Below, one piece after another: positions 41,096 through 47,342 of a stretch of DNA of 47,342 nucleotides; the stretch's first letter is position 1; every line of letters starts with the position of its first letter. The stretch is from CAYWMP01 sp964459445 (GTDB lineage: Bacteria > Desulfobacterota > DSM-4660 > Desulfatiglandales > HGW-15): the NCBI GenBank assembly GCA_964459445.1, contig CAYWMP010000020.1:1-47342 (forward strand). Direction: 5' to 3'. Both the position numbers and the translations under genes were made by a program. Under the pieces are notes generated by a model, which saw nothing but the letters and a program-made list of their open reading frames with translations, was not told where the DNA came from and ran no database searches.

Positions 41096-42457
41096 ATGCA
41101 GACCTCACCCTCCATATCCCAAAGACTGGCCCAGTTTTTTTGCGCCCTCAGGTACGAGGACCTGCCGGATGACCTGGTCTACCTGCTAAAAGTTTTCTTT
41201 TTAGATTGGGTGGCCTCGGCCGTTGCCGGCGGATCTCAATCCCCCACACAAATGATGCTTTCCCTTGCGAAGGATATGGAAGGATCTTCGGAGGCGACTA
41301 TCATTCCTACAAATAGGAAGCATTTATCGCTGATTGCGGCTCTGGTAAACGGGGCCTCATCTCATGTGAGGGAAATGGACGATTTGCACCGCCAGTCCAT
41401 CTTTCACCCGGCAGCGGCCATACTGCCGGCTGTCTTTGCGGCGGCAGAAAAAGCACGTGTATCCGGTCGCGATCTTATCCTTGGCATTCTCACGGGATAT
41501 GAAACCGGGATACGGGCCGCCTTGGCCGCGGGTAAGACTCATTATGAATACTGGCATACGACGGCAACCTGCGGCACCTTTGGCGCGGCAGCAGGGGCTG
41601 CAAAGGTCCTGGGTTTAGATACAGGTCCATTTGTATGGGCGCTTGGTTCCGCCGGAACCCAGAGTTCAGGTCTGTGGGAATTTTTAACGGAAGGGGCCAT
41701 GAGCAAACAACTTCATCCCGGCAAATCGTCCATGAACGGGCTTCTGGCCGTTTTATTGGCGCAAAAGGGTTTCACCGGTTCCAGTCGTATCTTTGAAGGA
41801 GAAAAAGGATTCCTAAAAGCCACATCCGAAGACTGCGATCTGGGTATCCTGACTGACGGATTAGGGGAGACCTTTCATACGACAAGAAATTCAATAAAAT
41901 ATTATGCGTCTTGCGGGCATACCCACTCTGCGATCGAAGCGGCCCTAAAGACCTGGAACGACAAAAACGCGGATGTGAAAAATATACAATCCATAACCAT
42001 TCACATATATCAGGAGGCACTGGATCTACTGGAAGCCGTAGAGGCCAATACCCCTTATCTTGCCAAGTTCAACATCCCCTTTTGTGTTGCCACGGCGCTC
42101 AGATATAGACACGTTGACTTAGATGATTTTTCCGATGAAAGGCTAGAAAACAACGAACTACTCCGCCTCATGAGCAATACATCCCTAAAAGCTGATCCGG
42201 AACTCACCCTGCTGTATCCCGAGAAATGGCCTTCCCGTGTAGAGATAACACTGGAAAATGGGGGAAGACTCTTGGGATATTGCGAATATCCCAAAGGAGA
42301 CCCGGAAAACCCTTTTTCTGAAAAGGAGCTGATCGAAAAGTTCAAAAAACTCTGCGGGAATATATTATCTGAGGATAAGAAGGAAAGAATTTTAGATTTA
42401 GTCCTCAACCTTGAGGCCATGGATGATGTGACAAAACTATTTCATGGGCAATCATGA
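41096..42457 (+). CDS. MmgE/PrpD-family protein (dehydratase/decarboxylase type)
   Basis: A 453-residue member of the family holding 2-methylcitrate dehydratase, cis-aconitate decarboxylase and iminodisuccinate epimerase. Signatures: LDWVASAVAGGSQSP near 38, HVREMDDLHRQSIFHPAAAILPAVFAAAE near 90-118, YWHTTATCGTFGAAAGAAKVLGL near 150, SAGTQSSGLWEFLTEGAMSKQLHPG near 182, and NSIKYYASCGHTHSAIEA near 275. The His residues in FHPA, LHPG and CGHTH fit the active-site region. The usual length is ~450. In this operon it could hydrate or dehydrate an unsaturated C5 or C4 dicarboxylate, or isomerise one. The following gene overlaps no sequence but starts 8 bases after its stop. Confidence 0.86.
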   Translation: MQTSPSISQRLAQFFCALRYEDLPDDLVYLLKVFFLDWVASAVAGGSQSPTQMMLSLAKDMEGSSEATIIPTNRKHLSLIAALVNGASSHVREMDDLHRQSIFHPAAAILPAVFAAAEKARVSGRDLILGILTGYETGIRAALAAGKTHYEYWHTTATCGTFGAAAGAAKVLGLDTGPFVWALGSAGTQSSGLWEFLTEGAMSKQLHPGKSSMNGLLAVLLAQKGFTGSSRIFEGEKGFLKATSEDCDLGILTDGLGETFHTTRNSIKYYASCGHTHSAIEAALKTWNDKNADVKNIQSITIHIYQEALDLLEAVEANTPYLAKFNIPFCVATALRYRHVDLDDFSDERLENNELLRLMSNTSLKADPELTLLYPEKWPSRVEITLENGGRLLGYCEYPKGDPENPFSEKELIEKFKKLCGNILSEDKKERILDLVLNLEAMDDVTKLFHGQS

Positions 42458-42465
42458 GCGAGTAA

Positions 42466-43200
42466 ATGCAAAAGAAAACAACACAGATTCAGCAAAACAA
42501 CCCAGCTATTGGTATTCCCTCTGATCACACAGAAGGCCGGCGGGCTTTTAGATCCATGACTCTGGTTGAACAGGTTGCCAAGGCTCTAAAGGATGACATA
42601 TTGACTGGCAGGTTAAAAGGCGGTGCCCAGCTCCTTGAAGATCGATTGAAGGTTGAGTTTGGCATTAGTCGCACCCCTTTAAGAGAAGCCTTCAGGATAC
42701 TTGAAAAGGAAGGCCTTATTGAGATTCTGCCACGTAAAGGCGCTTATGTAAAAAGAATTAGCAGACAGGACATTGAGGAGAATTTTCCTGTCCGAGCCAA
42801 ATTAGAGGGACTGGCCGCCCGTTTGGCTTACCCGAATTTAAGCCAGCAAGATATCGAGGAGATGGAAGGGCTTCACGCGTATATGAAAGATGCAGCCAAA
42901 AGGAAGGATTTCAGTGATTACTCATCGCATCATTTTGCATTCCATGAAATATTTATTAATGCCTCAAAGAATGAAACCTTGATTACCTTACTCCGCAATC
43001 TGCGTATGCATACATTATGGCATCGCTATACGTACAACTATTACAAAGAGGATTTTAAAAATTCTTTAATGATTCATCAGCGCATTATTGATCTATTTAG
43101 AAAGAAAAAGGTCTCTCCAGAAGAGATAGAGAAAACAGTTCGTCAGCATATAGAGGTAGCCCTCGGGCCCTTTTTAGCTGCCATGGAGAAACTCGAATAG
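42466..43200 (+). CDS. GntR-family regulator, FCD subgroup
   Basis: A 244-residue transcription factor. The N-terminal winged helix (VAKALKDDILTGRLKGGAQLLEDRLKVEFGISRTPLREAFRILEKEGLIEILPRKGAYVK) is classic GntR. The C-terminal FCD effector domain has the Asp/His metal set in DFSDYSSHHFAFHEIFINAS and VRQHIEVA. FCD regulators sense small carboxylates and repress nearby catabolic operons. It lies in the middle of the operon it presumably controls, 8 bases after the MmgE/PrpD stop, and the palindrome at 37617 is its likely site. The start ATG 42466 follows closely. Confidence 0.92.
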   Translation: MQKKTTQIQQNNPAIGIPSDHTEGRRAFRSMTLVEQVAKALKDDILTGRLKGGAQLLEDRLKVEFGISRTPLREAFRILEKEGLIEILPRKGAYVKRISRQDIEENFPVRAKLEGLAARLAYPNLSQQDIEEMEGLHAYMKDAAKRKDFSDYSSHHFAFHEIFINASKNETLITLLRNLRMHTLWHRYTYNYYKEDFKNSLMIHQRIIDLFRKKKVSPEEIEKTVRQHIEVALGPFLAAMEKLE

Positions 43201-43210
43201 GGGATTTAAA

Positions 43211-44026
43211 TTGCACAGAGTAAATAGCTTGGAGAGTTCGATATTAGGTTTTTTAGATCGCGTACCCTTTATTTCATTTTATGCCAAAACCAGGGGATGG
43301 CCCTATGTCATCGCGTGGTGCCATCGATTTTCCGGACTCATTTTAGTTGCTTATCTATGGCTCTACATCTTTAGACTTTTCTCCCTCTCTTCTTCCAACC
43401 TCCATGATGCCATGATGAAGTCCTTATTTTTCCCCGGGATTTTAGGGTTGGCCTTAGCGATCCCTTTGATTCTTCATACGCTTAACGGGGGCAGGCTGAT
43501 CCTTTATGAGAGCTTTGGAAAGCGAAACGATAGGGCAATGATTCGCTGGGTGTTCTGGCTTTCCATCCTTTACACAGGACTCCTGGCTTTAATTATACTC
43601 TTGGGCAACCAAGGAATATCGCCATTTCTCTTTTGGCTGATCAGCATGAGTATTTCATTCATTCTGGGATATGTGGTTATATCGCGCATTCGGAATAGCT
43701 CCCATTCCCTTTTTTGGAAACTACAAAGAATGACAGGCGGTTTTTTAATGGTCATGGTGCCCGCCTATTTTTTGTTCATGCATCTCAACCCGTTTCCAGG
43801 GATGGAAACCGGTGGGGCAATCCTCTGGGTGGAAAATGTCTTCGCCGGAGCGGTTCATTTCCTATTGCTCATGGCTGCACTTTACCATGGCGCATACGGT
43901 CTGTTTTCGGTGATTGGCGATTACCTGTCCTCTCGAATTCTCCGGATGGGTTTTGCTTTTCTAATCACTGTGCTCATGCTGATCTTCGCATGGATGAGCA
44001 TAAAGCTGACATCCGGAACCTTTTGA
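43211..44026 (+). CDS. Fused SdhC-SdhD-type cytochrome b anchor
   Basis: A 271-residue membrane protein with about seven hydrophobic segments. The first half reads like SdhC (WCHRFSGLILVAYLW with H38; LILHTLNGGRLILYE with H89) and the second half like SdhD (LQRMTGGFLMVMVPAYFLFMHLNPF with H191; ALYHGAYGLFSVIGDYLSS with H226). The two usual subunits seem fused. It anchors the FrdA/FrdB pair to the membrane and probably binds haem b and quinone. TTG is the start, with AGGGG 7 bases upstream. It is the first of three oxidoreductase genes. Confidence 0.8.
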   Translation: MHRVNSLESSILGFLDRVPFISFYAKTRGWPYVIAWCHRFSGLILVAYLWLYIFRLFSLSSSNLHDAMMKSLFFPGILGLALAIPLILHTLNGGRLILYESFGKRNDRAMIRWVFWLSILYTGLLALIILLGNQGISPFLFWLISMSISFILGYVVISRIRNSSHSLFWKLQRMTGGFLMVMVPAYFLFMHLNPFPGMETGGAILWVENVFAGAVHFLLLMAALYHGAYGLFSVIGDYLSSRILRMGFAFLITVLMLIFAWMSIKLTSGTF

Positions 44027-44065
44027 GAACGACCAATAAGTTTGAATTGAATTGGAGCATTACTA

Positions 44066-45862
44066 TTGCCAAATAAATTCCGCATTTCGTCAACCCTTCG
44101 CTGTGACGTATTAATTATAGGGGCTGGCGGCGCCGGACTTCGATGTGCGGCTGAGATTTTAGAAAAAAGGCCCGGGACCAGCATTGTGGCTGTCACAAAA
44201 GTCACAAATCCCCAGAAGTCTCATACACAAACCGCCCAGGGTGGTCTTGCGGCGGTTAATCCTAGGGACCCGGTTGACAAACCCATATATCATATGTTCG
44301 ATACCTGGAAGGGCTCTGACTGCAGCGCTGATCAAAATGTGATTAAGAAAATTATCGAAGCTGGGTGGGAGCAGGTTGTTTGGATGGAGAATCACGGCAT
44401 GCATTTTAGCCGGACCGAAGAGGGGAAACTCAGTAAAAGAACCTTTGGAGGCCACACCGTGAATTTTGGTGAGTCTCCCGCATTTCGATGTGTATTCGAG
44501 GCTGATCGGACCGGCAAGGGAATTATGGATAACGTTTGGGGAGAGGCGTTGAGAGGAGGAACCTCCTTCCTGAATCAGTCCATTGTTACAGAGCTCCTAT
44601 TCAAGGGAGACAAATGCGTGGGCGCCGTTATTTTCAAAGAAAAAGAAGGCGAGTTTGTGAGCGTCCTGGCTAAGGCAACGGTCTTGGCCACGGGCGGGAA
44701 TGGCCAGATTTTCAGAGTAACCACAAATTGTCGCCAGAATACCGGTGACGGCCTCGCCATAATTCTTAAGGCTGGACTTCCTGTGATGGATCCTGAGGCC
44801 GTCCAATTCCATCCAACGGGAATTGTCGGCCCTGGTATCTTGGCCAGCGAGACCTTGCGTTCGGTCGGGGGTATATTGCGCAACAAGGACCTGGAAGCCT
44901 TTATGGAACGCTATGCCCCCAAGATGAAGGAGTTGGCACCGCGCGATCTGGTGGCGCGGGCGATTGAAACCGAGGTTAGGGAGGGAAAGGGTGTGCTAAA
45001 TCCGGACCACAATATTGAACATGTCTGGATAGACCTGCGGCACCTGTCAGACTATGTTCACGATGTGCAGATCCCGGAGGTTACGGGATTTTTCAAAAAG
45101 TTTGTCAACATTGATCCGAAAAAAGAGCTTTGCCCTATTCGACCCAGCAATCACTATCACATGGGGGGTATTCCGACCAATGCATTCGGGGAGGTTCTAA
45201 AGGGGCAACATATGGTGGTCTCGGGTCTATTTGCTGTGGGGGAGTGCGCTGCGGCAAGCTTTCATGGTTTTAATCGTCTCGGAACCAACTCCCTTTTAGA
45301 ATTGATAACCATGGGAAAATTCGCAGGTGACAGGGCAATCGAGGCTTTGGAAGACGATTTAGTCGAATCTCCGGAAGATGCAGGGGAAAGTACCTTCTTT
45401 CGTTTCTCCCGGTTCATGGAGGCGAAAGGTACAGAGAATCTTGGAAAAATTCGCGAAGAGATGCGAAGTCTGATGACGGAGAAGGTCGGTGTTTTTCGTA
45501 CAGAAGATGGGCTTCAAGAGGCGATCAAGGAATTAAAGGGTCTCAAAGAACGCGCCGATAATGCCTCCTTGGCCAGCAAGAGTCTCACGATGAACCAAGA
45601 TCTCATTCAGCGCTGGGAGTTGGATAATCTTTTGGATGTGTCAATGGTTACAACACAGGCCGCCCTAAATAGAAGAGAATCGAGGGGAGGGCATTTCCGT
45701 GATGATTTCCCGGAAAGAAAAGACCAGTTCAACTATCATACCTTGGCCTACATGAAAGAATTTGAAAAGGTTGATTTTGAAGAACGGCCCATTGATATGA
45801 GCCTGTATGAGGCAAAAGGTTCACATTACGAAAAATTCGGAATGATTGAGAGAAAGTACTAA
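44066..45862 (+). CDS. FrdA/SdhA-family flavoprotein subunit with variant loop
   Basis: A 598-residue fumarate reductase/succinate dehydrogenase flavoprotein. VLIIGAGGAGLRCAAEI binds FAD; SHTQTAQGG gives the covalent-FAD His53. Catalytic residues are present: H249 in QFHPTG, E262 and R265 in the SETLR loop, R293 in PRDLVAR, H363 in HYHMGG, R404 in GFNRLGTNSL. The loop after E262, usually TEGCRGEGG, is SETLRSVGG here, so the GEG turn near the substrate is altered. This hints at a substrate larger than succinate or fumarate, such as methylsuccinate or mesaconate (inference). The start is TTG with GGAG 8 bases upstream, which follows the cytochrome gene by 39 bases. Confidence 0.92.
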   Translation: MPNKFRISSTLRCDVLIIGAGGAGLRCAAEILEKRPGTSIVAVTKVTNPQKSHTQTAQGGLAAVNPRDPVDKPIYHMFDTWKGSDCSADQNVIKKIIEAGWEQVVWMENHGMHFSRTEEGKLSKRTFGGHTVNFGESPAFRCVFEADRTGKGIMDNVWGEALRGGTSFLNQSIVTELLFKGDKCVGAVIFKEKEGEFVSVLAKATVLATGGNGQIFRVTTNCRQNTGDGLAIILKAGLPVMDPEAVQFHPTGIVGPGILASETLRSVGGILRNKDLEAFMERYAPKMKELAPRDLVARAIETEVREGKGVLNPDHNIEHVWIDLRHLSDYVHDVQIPEVTGFFKKFVNIDPKKELCPIRPSNHYHMGGIPTNAFGEVLKGQHMVVSGLFAVGECAAASFHGFNRLGTNSLLELITMGKFAGDRAIEALEDDLVESPEDAGESTFFRFSRFMEAKGTENLGKIREEMRSLMTEKVGVFRTEDGLQEAIKELKGLKERADNASLASKSLTMNQDLIQRWELDNLLDVSMVTTQAALNRRESRGGHFRDDFPERKDQFNYHTLAYMKEFEKVDFEERPIDMSLYEAKGSHYEKFGMIERKY

Positions 45863-45933
45863 CCAAACATATTTGAAATTTCCTTCAACTTTGAATCAAC
45901 GTTTATCATTGTTTCGAAGCCTCAGGTAATGCA

Positions 45934-46042
45934 AGTGTTCAGTGGTTCAGCGTTCAGGAAAGAAAAACTGATTCCTTGCCTCAGCTCCCTCTCGTTCGAC
46001 CTGGAGGCTCTCGACAGGCTGAACTCTGAACCACTGAACACT
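45934..46042. repeat. Long inverted repeat of the GGTTCA/TGAACC family
   Basis: AGTGTTCAGTGGTTCAG (45934-45950) pairs perfectly over 17 bases with CTGAACCACTGAACACT (46026-46042), and six more pairs extend inward after one mismatch. The loop of about 60 bases is purine-poor. It sits between the flavoprotein and Fe-S subunit genes of the same operon. No T-run follows. Confidence 0.8.
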
Positions 46043-46080
46043 CGGAACACCTTTGGTTTGTCAACGCTCGTCAGATTTGT

Positions 46081-46097
46081 TTGACTCGTTTAGTCAA
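46081..46097. promoter_or_regulatory. Candidate operator palindrome before frdB
   Basis: TTGACT-CGTTT-AGTCAA is a 6-base perfect inverted repeat 43 bases before the Fe-S subunit start. It differs from the 37617 palindrome, so it may serve another regulator or be chance. Confidence 0.3.
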
Positions 46098-46139
46098 GGA
46101 ATCGTGGTGTAAGGAGCTAAAACCTCAGAATAGGGAAGG

Positions 46140-46862
46140 ATGATGGAAAGCAGCTATACAATCACATTGAAGATTAGGCGTTATGACCCTGATACCAAAA
46201 AATCCTGGATACAGGGTTATGAGTTAAAGGTCGGCAGGGTGCTCCGATTTACAGATGTATTTCGAAAAATCAACAACGAATTAGACCCAAGCCTCGCCTG
46301 GAACTCATCCTGTGAACATGCGCAATGCGGGACATGTGCGGTCAAAATCAATGGGAAGCCTTTGCTTGCCTGTGAGCTACTCGTTGAAAATGCTGTGGTC
46401 CATTTCGGAACCACGCATTTTCTGGTTGAACCGATCACAATAGCGCCGGTGGTACGCGACCTAATTGTTGATTTAGATAAAGCCTATGAAAGGGTTCACA
46501 AAGTCAAGCCCTACATCATAACGCCCAAAGAAAACTCAGACACAGAAAATGAATACCAGATCGATCCTCGAGATCTGGAAAGATATGTGGAAGCCACCCG
46601 ATGTATAAATTGTTTTTGTTGTGCCACTGCTTGTATGAGCAATCATACGGCTTTTTTAGGGCCAAATGCCGTCATGGCCAGTATTGTTCGTTTAATGGAC
46701 CCCCGTGAACAGGCAAAAGATGAAAGGCTGGAAATGCTTTATAGCGAAGAAGGTATATACAGATGCCATACCTCCATGGCCTGTTCTTTTGTTTGTCCAA
46801 AGGAGATAGATGTGGCCCATTTTATTGCCCTGGCAAAAGCGGGCAAATTCAAAGAGGTATAA
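46140..46862 (+). CDS. FrdB/SdhB-family iron-sulfur subunit
   Basis: A 240-residue electron-transfer subunit. The N-terminal ferredoxin domain holds SSCEHAQCGTCAVKINGKPLLAC for the 2Fe-2S cluster. The C-terminal domain has CINCFCCATAC (4Fe-4S) and CHTSMACSFVCPKEID (third cluster). This is the full set for moving electrons between the flavoprotein and the cytochrome b anchor. ATG 46140 and 46143 are both possible; GGAAGG is very near. It begins 277 bases after the flavoprotein gene, unusually far for this pair, because an inverted repeat has entered the gap. The next gene starts 2 bases after the stop. Confidence 0.93.
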   Translation: MMESSYTITLKIRRYDPDTKKSWIQGYELKVGRVLRFTDVFRKINNELDPSLAWNSSCEHAQCGTCAVKINGKPLLACELLVENAVVHFGTTHFLVEPITIAPVVRDLIVDLDKAYERVHKVKPYIITPKENSDTENEYQIDPRDLERYVEATRCINCFCCATACMSNHTAFLGPNAVMASIVRLMDPREQAKDERLEMLYSEEGIYRCHTSMACSFVCPKEIDVAHFIALAKAGKFKEV

Positions 46863-46864
46863 TC

Positions 46865-47329
46865 ATGTCACAACAAGAATTCGCAGGCATTTTCCCCTAC
46901 CTTGTTACGCCCATTGATCAGTCAGGCAATCTCAAGGAAGACGTGTTGCGCGATCTTGTGAATCATCTCATCTCAAAGGGGGTACAGGGGCTGACGCCTT
47001 TGGGAAGTACGGGAGAGGGTGCCTATTTCCCCTGGGAAATTAAAAAGAGAGTGGTAGACGTCGTCATTGAGGCCGTTGCCAATCGTGTTCCTGTCATTGC
47101 GGGAGTTAATGAAATGACGACTCATGGCGCGGTACAACAGGCTATTGTGACAGAGCGCGCTGGCGCTGACGGCATCCTTGTTGTCTTACCAACCTATTTC
47201 CCGTTGGCCGATAAACATGTAGTGGAACATTTCCGGGTCGTGGCCCGCGCTGTCACATGTCCGGTCGTTTTATATACAAACCCAAAATTGGTGGTGGTCC
47301 AGTTTAAATGTAAGGTTTCCCAGTCTTAA
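46865..47329 (+). CDS. DapA-family lyase, N-terminal half only (right end of window)
   Basis: A 154-residue N-terminal half of a dihydrodipicolinate-synthase/N-acetylneuraminate-lyase family enzyme, class I TIM-barrel aldolases using pyruvate or 2-oxo acids. FPYLVTPIDQSGNLKED, GLTPLGSTGEGAYF (GSTGE loop) and PVVLYTNP with the catalytic Tyr are present. The catalytic Lys comes about 28 residues later and is absent. After YTNP the sequence (LVVVQFKCKVSQS) no longer resembles the family and a stop follows; the last ~50 bases are probably a contig-end artefact or a break. Operon context suggests a 2-oxo-acid substrate (inference). Confidence 0.7.
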   Translation: MSQQEFAGIFPYLVTPIDQSGNLKEDVLRDLVNHLISKGVQGLTPLGSTGEGAYFPWEIKKRVVDVVIEAVANRVPVIAGVNEMTTHGAVQQAIVTERAGADGILVVLPTYFPLADKHVVEHFRVVARAVTCPVVLYTNPKLVVVQFKCKVSQS

Positions 47330-47342
47330 AACTCAATAACTC

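Noticed and set aside
42466..43200. FadR fatty-acid regulator
   Set aside because: The effector domain has the FCD metal set and the gene lies in a dicarboxylate-type operon, so a fatty-acid role is unlikely.
1..47342. CRISPR array or Cas genes
   Set aside because: No regularly spaced direct repeats of CRISPR size and no Cas-like protein. The repeats seen are inverted or word-type repeats.
1..47342. Selenoprotein genes with in-frame TGA
   Set aside because: Despite the tRNA-Sec gene, the recognised proteins end at natural lengths and I saw no extension past TGA that restores a family's C-terminus.

Overview
The window looks like a piece of a draft or metagenomic genome from an anaerobic bacterium of the Desulfobacterota (deltaproteobacterial) kind. 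This is inference from gene content: a selenocysteine tRNA, a reductive-dehalogenase-like cobalamin/Fe-S protein, a 2-hydroxyacyl-CoA dehydratase-type protein, an Old Yellow Enzyme with a 4Fe-4S motif, LPS core glycosyltransferases (so Gram-negative), a membrane-bound fumarate reductase/succinate dehydrogenase and many TTG/GTG starts. Both ends fall in genes that lose their homology abruptly (a LivG-type ATPase at the left, a DapA-type lyase at the right), as expected at contig ends.

Left part (1-6.4 kb, + strand): the end of a branched-chain amino-acid-type ABC transporter operon (livF); a promoter with a hairpin-rich leader driving a small DUF6616-like protein, an amidohydrolase and a cyclophilin-like-domain protein; then an Old Yellow Enzyme homologue overlapping a NifX/NifB-type cofactor-domain protein. 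From 6.4 to 18.4 kb most genes are on the - strand: a zinc-ribbon/nucleotide-cyclase/AAA/TPR signalling protein, an unknown 394-residue protein, a VapBC toxin-antitoxin pair with a probably leaderless, self-overlapping operator, a Tat-exported molybdopterin protein, a response regulator, and a coupled pair made of a reductive-dehalogenase-like protein and a 1027-residue kinase / M23 / aminotransferase-fold phospholyase fusion.

Middle (18.7-29.6 kb): two LPS glycosyltransferases, a eukaryote-like bifunctional 6-phosphofructo-2-kinase/fructose-2,6-bisphosphatase, a Ste24-type protease, a Bax-inhibitor-1 protein, a COG1313 radical SAM protein, a PP2A-like phosphatase, an orphan 2-hydroxyacyl-CoA dehydratase-type subunit, class I fructose-1,6-bisphosphatase, a response regulator and an AI-2E-family permease. 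From 29.8 to 32.7 kb lies a patch of orphan and broken small genes (DUF3800, several small ORFs, a structured RNA or terminator candidate) directly downstream of the tRNA-Sec 3' end, which resembles a decayed genomic island.

Right part (32.9-47.3 kb): aspartate-semialdehyde dehydrogenase, a ferritin-like protein, an M29 aminopeptidase, a sugar-isomerase-like TIM barrel, a DUF2784 protein, and then a long + strand catabolic cluster. It begins at a clear promoter overlapping a TTGTCGACAA palindrome and holds succinyl-CoA-synthetase-like alpha and beta subunits, a CitE-type CoA-ester lyase, a ferredoxin, an MmgE/PrpD protein, a GntR/FCD regulator, a fused SdhCD cytochrome b, a FrdA/SdhA flavoprotein with an altered active-site loop, FrdB/SdhB and a DapA-family lyase. 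I propose that these convert a C5 dicarboxylate (for example methylsuccinate through mesaconate and citramalate to acetyl-CoA plus pyruvate), with the ordinary C4 route through malyl-CoA as the alternative. This cluster, the PFKFB homologue, the tri-domain amino-alcohol enzyme with its dehalogenase-like partner, and the tRNA-Sec-adjacent orphan patch are the most interesting parts. Several dispersed inverted-repeat families fill the intergenic gaps.
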